The translations under genes were made by a program, and so were the position numbers. DNA of 8,122 bases from NCBI GenBank assembly GCA_016781705.1, contig JADDPV010000053.1, forward strand, positions 1 to 8,122, read 5' to 3'. Shown piece after piece: positions 1-5,683 of this stretch. The first letter of the stretch is position 1. Each line of letters starts with the position of its first letter. Source of the DNA: Rubrobacter sp. GTDB taxonomy: Bacteria; Actinomycetota; Rubrobacteria; Rubrobacterales; Rubrobacteraceae. The notes under the pieces were generated by a model. The model saw nothing but the letters and a program-made list of their open reading frames with translations. It was not told the DNA's origin and did not search any database.

Positions 1-26
1 GAAACCCGAAATCCTCGCCCCGGCGT

Positions 27-40
27 CTCGCCGTGGCGAG
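27..40. repeat. Short perfect inverted repeat upstream of the reductase remnant
   Basis: CTCGCC and GGCGAG form a perfect 6-2-6 inverted repeat; opening the inner pair gives a 5-bp stem with a CGTG loop. It has no T-tract on either side, so a standard intrinsic terminator is not supported. It may be a weak terminator of a gene left of the window or chance structure in GC-rich DNA. I see no gene in the rest of 1-122. Confidence 0.25.
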
Positions 41-106
41 CCTGGCGTGCGGAGGGTGGGTTCGGACCTCATCGGGTAAACTGGCACCAGAGGAAGCGCC
101 GGTGTC

Positions 107-113
107 AAGGGGG
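107..113 (+). promoter_or_regulatory. Ribosome binding site deciding the TTG start at 123
   Basis: AAGGGGG lies 9 bases before TTG 123. This supports TTG 123 as the original start of the reductase, because the family's N-terminal pattern (a few residues, then LGREGLQVSALGLG) begins exactly there. The open frame upstream of it encodes nothing recognisable. Confidence 0.5.
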
Positions 114-122
114 ATCCTCCAT

Positions 123-1098
123 TTGGAGCGGCGCGCCCTGGGACGGGAGGGCCTCCAGGTCTCGGCCCTGGGGCTGGGGTGCACGGGGATGATTGAGTTC
201 TACGGTACCGCAGATGAAAAGGAGTCCCTGGCGACCATCAATCGTGCCATCGAGCTCGGCGTCACGTTCCTGGACACCGCCGACATGTACGGTCCGTTCA
301 CCAACGAGAAGCTTGCCGGCAAGGCAACAGCCGACCGGCGGGACGAAGTCGTACTCGCTACGAAGTTCGGCAACGTGCGCGGTGAGATGGCTCCTTCCTG
401 GGCGTGGACGGGCGGCCCGAGTACGTGCGCGAGGCTTGCGAGGCGTCTCTCCAGAGGCTCGGGGTGGACCACGTAGACTTGTATTACCAGCACCGCGTAG
501 ACTCGGAGATCCCGATCGAGGAGACGGTGGGGGCGATGAAGGAGTTGGTGAAGGCGGGGAAGGTTCGGTACCTGGGGCTATCGGAGGCTGCCCCGGATAC
601 GATCCGGCGGGCGCACGCGTTGTACCCGATCAGCGCGTTGCAGACTGAGTACTCGCTTTTTTCACGCGCGACGTGGAGGAGGAGGAGGAGGTCTTGCCCA
701 CGTGCCGGGAGCTGAGCATCGGGTTCGTCTCTTACTCGCCCCTGGGACGCGGGTTCCTCACGGGTCGGTGGCGAAGCGTGGAGGACTTGCCCGAGGGCGA
801 CACCCGCGTCGCCCGCTTCCCACGCTTCTCCGAGGAGAACTTCAAGAAGAACCTGGAGATGGCCGACGAGAAGGGCGCGATCCCGCGGGCCAGCTGGCCC
901 TCGCGTGTCTGCTTGCGCAGGGCGACGACATCGTCCCCATCCCCGGCACCAAGCGTCGCGAGCGCCTGGAGGAGAGCGCGAAGGCGTTGGAGGTCGAGCC
1001 AACCGAAGGGGATCTCGCGCGCATCGAGGACGTTGCCGAGGGGCTCCGCCTCTGGCGAACGCTTCTACGAGCAGCAGATGCGCGCCGTCAACCGCTGA
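123..1098 (+). pseudogene. Aldo/keto reductase, disrupted by several frameshifts
   Basis: An intact homologue would be a cytoplasmic NADPH-dependent oxidoreductase with a TIM-barrel fold, of the class that includes YajO/Tas-like enzymes. From TTG 123 the frame reads LGREGLQVSALGLG, then DTADMYG with catalytic Asp51 and Tyr56, then LATKFG with Lys81. The frame breaks near 383-392, where one base is missing after NVRGE. It resumes from 404 with VDGRPEYVREA and YYQHRVD, which holds the catalytic His. It breaks again at the T6 tract 657-662 and resumes near 673 through LPTCREL and YSPLGRGFLTGRW. A third break near 865-885 follows an apparent loss of about seven residues (NLEMADEKG). The frame then carries LAQGDDIVPIPGTKRRERLEE, and a fourth break near 1030-1045 leads to the family-typical end QQMRAVNR and TGA 1096-1098. 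All catalytic residues survive but no single frame encodes them. Real decay and sequencing indels are both possible. Confidence 0.85.
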
Positions 1099-1112
1099 AG
1101 AACAAAGCATCG

Positions 1113-1119
1113 AAAGGAG
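1113..1119 (+). promoter_or_regulatory. Strong ribosome binding site of the OsmC gene
   Basis: AAAGGAG ends 7 bases before ATG 1127, close to ideal spacing. It fixes the start of the OsmC-family gene and shows that its translation signal is intact despite the damaged gene just upstream. Confidence 0.7.
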
Positions 1120-1126
1120 ATTCGCA

Positions 1127-1594
1127 ATGTCCGAAGTGAAGTACGTCTCGCGGGTAAAGGTCGAGCCGGTGAAGGGGAAGATCCGGCGCGCTCATGTACC
1201 GGCAGCGGAGGAGCCGGTCTTGTTCGGCGTCCACAGCGGCATCGCCGAACACTACGGCGTCGCGCCGGACGCGGAGGAGCCGCACGCGACCACGCTGGAC
1301 TACGTGGTCGCCGCCGCGGGCGGGTGACTGCTCGGCACTTTCGCGGGCGCGCTGGCAGCGCGTCGAGTCGAGTTTTCGGACCTCTCGGCCGACACGGTCG
1401 GAGAGGTCGAGGTCGAGAACAAGGTGCTGGTGATCAAACGCATCAAGCAGACCTTCCACCTCTCGGCTAGCGAGGGAGACCGGGAGACCGTGGAGCGGGT
1501 GCTTGGCGTGTACGCGGATTCGTGCCCGGTGGCCCGGTCGGTAAAGGGGAGCATCGAGATCTCCAGCGAGCTCGATTTCGCGCCCGCCTCCTAG
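1127..1594 (+). CDS. OsmC/Ohr-family peroxide reductase, candidate selenoprotein (in-frame TGA 1325-1327)
   Basis: OsmC/Ohr proteins are small cytoplasmic thiol peroxidases that reduce organic hydroperoxides with two cysteines. From ATG 1127 to TAG 1592-1594 one frame of 155 codons is open except for TGA at codon 67. Before it the protein reads HATTLDYVVAAAGG and after it LLGTFAGALAARRVEF. The family's first, peroxidatic Cys belongs at this place. The resolving Cys is present as Cys133 in YADSCPVARSVKGSIEI. The 66-residue spacing equals that between Cys59 and Cys125 of E. coli OsmC as I remember it. The frame after TGA keeps family sequence to a normal C-terminus. Readings are selenocysteine at 67, supported by the hairpin at 1331-1372, or a TGC-to-TGA nonsense mutation in a damaged neighbourhood. 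Without recoding the product stops at 66 residues and is inactive. It lies 28 bp after the reductase remnant, perhaps once in one operon. Family call is firm; recoding is inference. Confidence 0.7.
1331..1372 (+). promoter_or_regulatory. Candidate bacterial SECIS hairpin directly after the TGA
   Basis: The outer stem pairs 1331-1336 (CTCGGC) with 1367-1372 (GTCGAG), including one G-U pair. The inner stem pairs 1346-1353 with 1357-1364: eight pairs, one of them G-U, closed by a GGC loop at 1354-1356. The loop begins 27 bases after the TGA and its first two bases are G. As I recall them, bacterial SECIS rules ask for a stem-loop just after UGA, a small apical loop with G among its first two bases, and a loop 16-37 bases away. 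All of these are met. The 9-versus-2 internal loop is unequal, and GC-rich coding DNA forms hairpins readily, so this supports recoding without proving it. Confidence 0.45.
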
Positions 1595-1614
1595 AGGCGG
1601 ACCCCTTTCCGTCT
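1595..1614. terminator. Possible bidirectional terminator hairpin between convergent genes
   Basis: AGGCGGA (1595-1601) pairs with TCCGTCT (1608-1614) through seven pairs, one of them G-T, around a CCCCTT loop. It occupies the 18-base gap between the OsmC stop and the minus-strand SBP1 stop. The place suits a shared terminator, but no T-run follows on either strand, so the evidence is positional. Confidence 0.35.
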
Positions 1615-2578
1615 AGCCGCTCTCTTCGAGCAGGTACCTGTTCAGGTCGTCCACGACGCCGTTGGCTGCGGTGTAGCCGATGCCGAGCATCCACAGGTCG
1701 TCGGAGATCTCGTAGACCCGTCCCTGCTGCACCGCTTCGAGTTGCTGCCAAAGGGGGTCGGACGTGATCTCCTGAAGCGTCGTGTCTTCCTCGGGGCCGT
1801 AGGTGGTGACGAAGATGACGTCCCCGTCCATCTCTGGGATGAGCTCCGCGCTGGCGTTGAGGATGGCGAAGTCCTCGACGTCCTGGGAAGGGGGACGGGG
1901 CAGGCCGGCGTCTTCGAGCACCGTCCCGATGAACGACTCTTTCTGATAGACGCGGGTGTCGCCCGGCAGGAAGCGCACCACCGAAACCTCTGTTTCCCCG
2001 AGCCGGTCGCCCATCGCCCGCCGGAACTCGTCTATGCGGCCCCCGTACTCCTCCTCGGCCATGTTGCCCTCCTCGGCCCGGTTCAGTGCCTCGGCGTGCA
2101 GCTCGAAGTTCTCCTTCCAGGTTACCCCCGTCGTCTCGGTGAAGACGGTCGGGGCGATCTGGCTGAGCTGGCCATAGATCTGCTCGTGCCTGAGCTTGCT
2201 GGAGAGGATGAGGTCGGGCTCGAGCGCGGCTATCGCCTCCAGGTTCGGCTGCTCGATGGTGCCGACGTTCTCTATCTCGTCGGTGCCATCCAGGTAGGAT
2301 GGGTACCCGAGCCCTTCCACAGCCTCGACCGCCCCGACGGGCGTGACGCCGAGCGTCATCGCGCTGTCCAACTCGCCCGTGTCGAGCACGACGACCCGCT
2401 CGGGTTTCTCCGGGACCTCCGTCTCGCCCATAGCGTGCTCGATGGAGCGACCGCCGGAGTCCTCCCCGCCACCGCCTCCGCTCTCGCCGCCGCCACCGCA
2501 CCCAGCCAGCGCCACGACTGCGACCGTCCAGGCGAGCCCGACGAACAAACGGCCTTTGATCTCGATCAATTGCTTCAC
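1613..2578 (-). CDS. Iron-siderophore ABC transporter substrate-binding lipoprotein (SBP1)
   Basis: This is a 321-residue class III (FecB/FhuD/BtuF-like) binding protein, anchored outside the membrane, that should capture a ferric siderophore for the adjacent permeases. A signal peptide with a hydrophobic stretch (residues 11-25) ends in lipobox LAGC with the lipid-carrying Cys27. A Gly-rich linker (28-43) follows. The N-lobe has GETEVPEKPERVVVLD (51-66) and the family stretch NLEAIAALEPDLIL (112-125), with QLSQIAPTV at 137-145. A helical stretch around 154-190 leads to the C-lobe, which ends in DPLWQQLEAVQQGRVYEI (274-291). The start is GTG 2578; AGGAGG lies only one or two bases before it, so TTG 2569 is a possible alternative that still leaves a full signal peptide. 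It is divergent from the permease operon across a Fur-type palindrome, which suggests co-regulation. The exact siderophore cannot be told from sequence. Confidence 0.9.
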   Translation of the reverse strand: MKQLIEIKGRLFVGLAWTVAVVALAGCGGGGESGGGGGEDSGGRSIEHAMGETEVPEKPERVVVLDTGELDSAMTLGVTPVGAVEAVEGLGYPSYLDGTDEIENVGTIEQPNLEAIAALEPDLILSSKLRHEQIYGQLSQIAPTVFTETTGVTWKENFELHAEALNRAEEGNMAEEEYGGRIDEFRRAMGDRLGETEVSVVRFLPGDTRVYQKESFIGTVLEDAGLPRPPSQDVEDFAILNASAELIPEMDGDVIFVTTYGPEEDTTLQEITSDPLWQQLEAVQQGRVYEISDDLWMLGIGYTAANGVVDDLNRYLLEESG

Positions 2579-2613
2579 CCCTCCTGGTCGTGTATCGTGG
2601 CGGTCGTGCTGCT

Positions 2614-2632
2614 ATTGACAATCATTATCAAT
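2614..2632. promoter_or_regulatory. Fur-family operator-like 19-bp palindrome
   Basis: ATTGACAATCATTATCAAT is a 9-1-9 inverted repeat with only one mismatched symmetric pair (2619 against 2627). The stretch GACAATCATTATC resembles the Fur box, built from GATAAT units. The core TGACAATCATTATCA also differs at only two of 15 positions from the actinobacterial Zur core I remember (TGAAAAT, C or G, ATTTTCA). It does not resemble the DtxR/IdeR box with its TTAGGTTAG half-site. Between a siderophore-binding gene and a siderophore permease operon, it most likely binds a metal-sensing Fur-family repressor acting on both directions. Confidence 0.65.
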
Positions 2633-2680
2633 TACGCGTCCCAAAATAGCGGGATGGGCGAGGCGCGTCAAGGCGGCTGT

Positions 2681-2695
2681 GATCTGGGTCAGATC
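2681..2695. repeat. Perfect 6-3-6 inverted repeat in the permease leader
   Basis: GATCTG-GGT-CAGATC is a perfect inverted repeat that ends 15 bases before the GTG start of the first permease, just upstream of its Shine-Dalgarno-like GGTGAGGG. It could be a second operator or an RNA hairpin that limits access to the start. Nothing else in the sequence decides between these or excludes chance. Confidence 0.35.
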
Positions 2696-2710
2696 GGGCG
2701 GTGGTGAGGG

Positions 2711-3715
2711 GTGCGTTTTCTGCGATCCAGGCGTGCGTTGCTGTCGGGGTTGGTGGTGGGTGCCGGGAGCCTCGTGCTCTGCCTGGGGGCGAGCGTGAGG
2801 TTTGGGGCGGCGGAGATAGGGACGGGGGACGTGATCTCGGCGTTCACGGCCTACGACGGGTCGGAGGAGGACCTCATCATCCGCACGCTGCGGGTGCCGC
2901 GGACGTTGATCGCGGCGCTGGTAGGGGCTGCCCTCGGTGTGGCGGGGGCGATCATGCAGGGGCTCACGCGTAACCCGCTCGCGGAGCCCGGCATCCTCGG
3001 CGTCAACGCGGGCGCGGCGCTGGCGGTGGTGGGGGTGGTGTTCCTTCTCGGCGCCTCTTCGCTGAGCACCTATGCCCTGTTCGCCTTCGTCGGGGCCGGG
3101 GTAGCCTGGGCCGTCGTCTACTCTTTGGGCTCTTTAGGCAGGGGTGGGATGTCCCCGATGAAGCTCGCCCTGGCGGGGGCTGCCCTGGAAGCCCTGCTTT
3201 CGTCGCTCACGACGGCGATCCTCATCCTCGACCAGCGGACGCTCGACGAGATCCGGTTCTGGCTGGCAGGTTCCATCGCCGGTAGGGACCTCACGCTCAT
3301 GCTTCAGGTGCTCCCATACGTCGCGCTCGGGCTGTTCCTCGCGCTCGGCCTGAGTCGCCAGATCACGACGCTCACTTTGGGCGAGGACGTGGCGACGGGC
3401 CTCGGGCAGCGGACGGTGTGGGTCAAGGGCGCGGCGGCGGTCGCGGTGATCCTGCTCGCCGGCGGGGCCGTTTCCATAGCCGGTCCCCTCGTGTTCGTCG
3501 GGCTCGTCGTACCTCACGCGGCGCGCTTCTTCGCCGGGGTGGACTATCGCTGGATCCTCCCCTACTCCGCGCTCTTCGGGGCGATCCTTCTCGTCTGTGC
3601 TGACATCGCGGCGAGGGTCGTCGTCCGGCCCCAGGAGCTCCCCGTCGGCGTCATGACCGCGCTCGTGGGCGCGCCGTTCTTCATCTACCTCGCCCGCTGG
3701 AGGGTGAAGCGATGA
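2711..3715 (+). CDS. FecCD-family iron-siderophore ABC transporter permease 1
   Basis: This 334-residue multi-spanning membrane protein is one half of the siderophore channel, which it should form with the next gene product. It shows the FecCD hallmarks in order: RTLRVPRTLIAALVGAALG (58-76), QGLTRNPLAEPGILGVNAGA (83-102), LTLGEDVATGLG (221-232), which is the likely cytoplasmic coupling loop meeting the ATPase, GPLVFVGLVVPHAAR (258-272), and PVGVMTALVGAPFFIYLARW (311-330). The length is normal for the family. The start is GTG 2711; GGTGAGGG abuts it with almost no spacing, so translation may be weak or begin slightly downstream, though the basic N-terminus before the first membrane segment fits this start. 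Its TGA overlaps the ATG of the next permease by four bases, which implies coupled translation. It heads the plus-strand operon. Confidence 0.93.
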   Translation: MRFLRSRRALLSGLVVGAGSLVLCLGASVRFGAAEIGTGDVISAFTAYDGSEEDLIIRTLRVPRTLIAALVGAALGVAGAIMQGLTRNPLAEPGILGVNAGAALAVVGVVFLLGASSLSTYALFAFVGAGVAWAVVYSLGSLGRGGMSPMKLALAGAALEALLSSLTTAILILDQRTLDEIRFWLAGSIAGRDLTLMLQVLPYVALGLFLALGLSRQITTLTLGEDVATGLGQRTVWVKGAAAVAVILLAGGAVSIAGPLVFVGLVVPHAARFFAGVDYRWILPYSALFGAILLVCADIAARVVVRPQELPVGVMTALVGAPFFIYLARWRVKR

Positions 3716-4773
3716 TGCGGGCGCCGCGCGCGAGGGGAAGGGCGACCTTCCGCCCGGGGAGAGTGCCGGTCTCGTTCCGGCTGGACCTGCGTGCCGTCGT
3801 CTTGCTGGTCCTGCTGGGCCTCGTCGCGCTCGCGGGCGTGGTCTCGAGCGTCGGCTACGGTGAGTACCCTATCGCTCCCCTCGACGTGATGAGGACGATG
3901 ATCGGCATAGAGGCGGGGGACGGCAACTACTCCTTTATCGTCAATACCCTGAGGCTGCCCCGGGCCCTGGTAGCGTTGCTGGTCGGGGCGGCGTTGGGTA
4001 TCTCCGGGGCGATCTTGCAGGGGCTCACGCGCAACCCACTCGCCGCGCCTGACATAGTCGGGATAAACGCCGGGGCGGGGCTCGCGGCGGTGACCCTCAT
4101 CGTGGCGCTGCCCTCGGTGCCGGCGGCCCTGATCCCACCGGCGGCCTTCGCGGGGGCGCTCGTCGTCGCGGTGCTCCTGTACGCGCTCGCCTGGCGGGGG
4201 AACAGCTCTCCCATACGGCTCATCCTCATCGGGGTGGGCCTCAGCGCCATCGCCAGCGCCCTCACGACCGTGATGATCGTCACCGGCGAGATCTTCGAGG
4301 TGTCGAGGGCCCTGATCTGGCTGACCGGCAGCGTCTACGGGAGGACCTGGGAGCAGATCTGGCCCCTCCTGCCCTGGCTGGCCCTCTTCGTGCCGCTCGC
4401 CCTCCTCCGCTCCCGGCACCTCAACGCCCTCAACCTCGGTGACGAGGTTGCCAGGGGCCTCGGCGTCCGCGTCGAGCTCGAACGCGGCCTCCTCATCCTG
4501 ACCAGCGTGGCGCTGGCCGCCTCGGCGGTCGCCACGGCCGGCACACTGGCCTTCGTCGGGCTCATCGCGCCGCATATAGCCCGCCTGCTCGTCGGGCCCT
4601 CCCACGGCGGTCTCCTGCCGACCTCCGCCATGATCGGCGGCGCGCTCGTTGTGCTCGCCGATCTCGTGGGCCGCGCGGCCTTCGCCCCCATCGAGATACC
4701 GTGCGGCATCGTCACCGCCGCCGTGGGCGCGCCCTACTTCCTCTACCTGCTCTACAGGGGCCGAAACACTTGA
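3712..4773 (+). CDS. FecCD-family iron-siderophore ABC transporter permease 2
   Basis: This is the second, paralogous membrane subunit (353 residues), expected to pair with permease 1 as a heterodimer, as in FepD/FepG systems. A basic N-terminal tail of about 27 residues precedes the first membrane segment, which starts near residue 28. Family blocks follow: NTLRLPRALVALLVGAALG (78-96), GLTRNPLAAPDIVGINAGA (104-122), the coupling stretch NLGDEVARGLG (241-251), GTLAFVGLIAPHIAR (277-291) and PCGIVTAAVGAPYFLYLLYR (330-349). ATG 3712 overlaps the previous stop by four bases; ATG 3715 directly follows in frame, so the first residue is uncertain by one. The next gene begins 22 bp after its stop. 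Length, motifs and frame are intact. Confidence 0.93.
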   Translation: MMRAPRARGRATFRPGRVPVSFRLDLRAVVLLVLLGLVALAGVVSSVGYGEYPIAPLDVMRTMIGIEAGDGNYSFIVNTLRLPRALVALLVGAALGISGAILQGLTRNPLAAPDIVGINAGAGLAAVTLIVALPSVPAALIPPAAFAGALVVAVLLYALAWRGNSSPIRLILIGVGLSAIASALTTVMIVTGEIFEVSRALIWLTGSVYGRTWEQIWPLLPWLALFVPLALLRSRHLNALNLGDEVARGLGVRVELERGLLILTSVALAASAVATAGTLAFVGLIAPHIARLLVGPSHGGLLPTSAMIGGALVVLADLVGRAAFAPIEIPCGIVTAAVGAPYFLYLLYRGRNT

Positions 4774-4795
4774 GGCGAGAAAGGAAGGTCGAGAG

Positions 4796-5683
4796 GTGAA
4801 AAAGACCAATCGTGCGGCCAGACTGGCCCTCTTGTTGGCGGCGGTCTTCGCGTTCTTCGGGTGCGGCGCCGGAGAAGCCGAAGGCGGCGAGCCAGCGTCG
4901 TCCGGCGGCACGCGCACCGCCGAGCACGGCCTCGGCGAGACGGAGGTCCCCGAGAACCTCGAGCGGGTTGTCACGTTCCTCAGCGCCGCCGACGTCGCCT
5001 TGGCGGTCGGTGTCGAGCCCGTGGCGGTCGACGACGAGACCGCCCAGTTCGAGTATCTGACCGATCGATTGGAGGGAGTGGAGACCTTTGGCTCGATCTC
5101 CGAGCCCTACCTGGAGAAGATAGCCACGCTGGAGCCTGACCTCATCATCGGTCCCGACGTGGTCGTGGAGCAGGTCTACGATGAGCTCTCGCAGATAGCC
5201 CCGACCGTGGGCGTGGAGTTTGGGGAGGCGAAGGCGCAGGACTTCCAGGAGGCCATGAACGACCGGCTCGGGGAGACCGAGGTGGCGACCATGCGCGCCA
5301 GTCCGGAGAACCTGCGCTTCGACCTGCCCGGCATCTTTATCGGCGACGTAACCTACAACGACACCGGCCTGCCGATCCCGCCAGGACCGCGAGAGCCTGC
5401 GGAAAACCCCGAGGACTACACGCTGGAGATCTCCAAAGAACAGTTCGGGCTGGCCGAAGGGAGCGACGCGCTGTTCGTGTGGAACGTGACGGGTGAGCCG
5501 GAGAAGGACGAGCGAGAGATCGCCGAAGTGACGAACGATCCCCTTTTCCGACGGCTCGAGGCCGTCCGGAACGGAAACGTCTACACGATGGATGGCCACT
5601 GGTTCTCCGAGTCGGTCCTCGGCGCGGACATGGTCTTTGACGACCTCGACGAAGAGCGCCTGCTTCGCGGGAGCGACTCCTGA
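4796..5683 (+). CDS. Iron-siderophore ABC transporter substrate-binding lipoprotein (SBP2), probably internally shortened
   Basis: This second class III binding protein is a paralogue of SBP1. GTG 4796 is chosen because AAGGAAGG (4781-4788) lies 7 bases before it and the product begins MKKTNRAAR followed by a hydrophobic segment. The signal peptide ends FFGC at Cys23, an unusual lipobox since Phe is at both -3 and -2. Shared blocks are GETEVPENLERVV (47-59), YLEKIATLEPDLIIG (105-119), ELSQIAPTV (130-138), DRLGETEV (156-163) and DPLFRRLEAVRNGNVYTM (248-265). The mature protein is short (295 residues in total). Between IAPTV and DRLGETEV it has about 28 residues fewer than SBP1, removing part of the region expected to form the helix joining the two lobes. 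The frame is kept. It may still bind ligand, or be a damaged copy that SBP1 replaces. Its TGA overlaps the next ATG by one base. Confidence 0.85.
   Translation: MKKTNRAARLALLLAAVFAFFGCGAGEAEGGEPASSGGTRTAEHGLGETEVPENLERVVTFLSAADVALAVGVEPVAVDDETAQFEYLTDRLEGVETFGSISEPYLEKIATLEPDLIIGPDVVVEQVYDELSQIAPTVGVEFGEAKAQDFQEAMNDRLGETEVATMRASPENLRFDLPGIFIGDVTYNDTGLPIPPGPREPAENPEDYTLEISKEQFGLAEGSDALFVWNVTGEPEKDEREIAEVTNDPLFRRLEAVRNGNVYTMDGHWFSESVLGADMVFDDLDEERLLRGSDS

Larger units (their letters stand above)
2579..2710. promoter_or_regulatory. Divergent intergenic control region
   Basis: This 132-bp spacer separates SBP1 (leftward) from the permease operon (rightward) and is visibly richer in A and T than its surroundings at 2611-2650. 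It carries a perfect TTGACA (2615-2620) that could be a rightward -35 element. The only nearby -10-like match (AAAATA, 2643-2648) is 22 bases away, too far for a normal promoter. Promoters for both directions probably lie around the palindrome at 2614-2632, but their exact places cannot be fixed. Confidence 0.55.

Noticed and set aside
1127..1327. OsmC as a genuine 66-residue protein ending at the TGA
   Set aside because: The product would stop just before the catalytic site of the family, and the frame continues with matching family sequence including the second cysteine.
1467..2621. A 384-codon minus-strand frame overlapping SBP1 in another register
   Set aside because: Its product is Arg/Gly-rich low-complexity sequence, while the overlapping 321-codon frame has a signal peptide, lipobox and binding-protein blocks.
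2614..2632. DtxR/IdeR box in the divergent promoter
   Set aside because: The DtxR/IdeR half-site TTAGGTTAG is absent; the palindrome has Fur-family GATAAT-like arms.
2615..2648. A full sigma-70 type promoter from TTGACA 2615-2620
   Set aside because: The -35 match is perfect but the best -10-like match is 22 bases downstream, so only the region is annotated.
3685..4974. A 429-codon open frame on the minus strand opposite permease 2
   Set aside because: It lies opposite clear FecCD motifs on the plus strand, its translation is rich in Arg, Asp, Gly and Glu with no fold-like pattern, and long antisense frames are normal in DNA with G/C at third codon positions.
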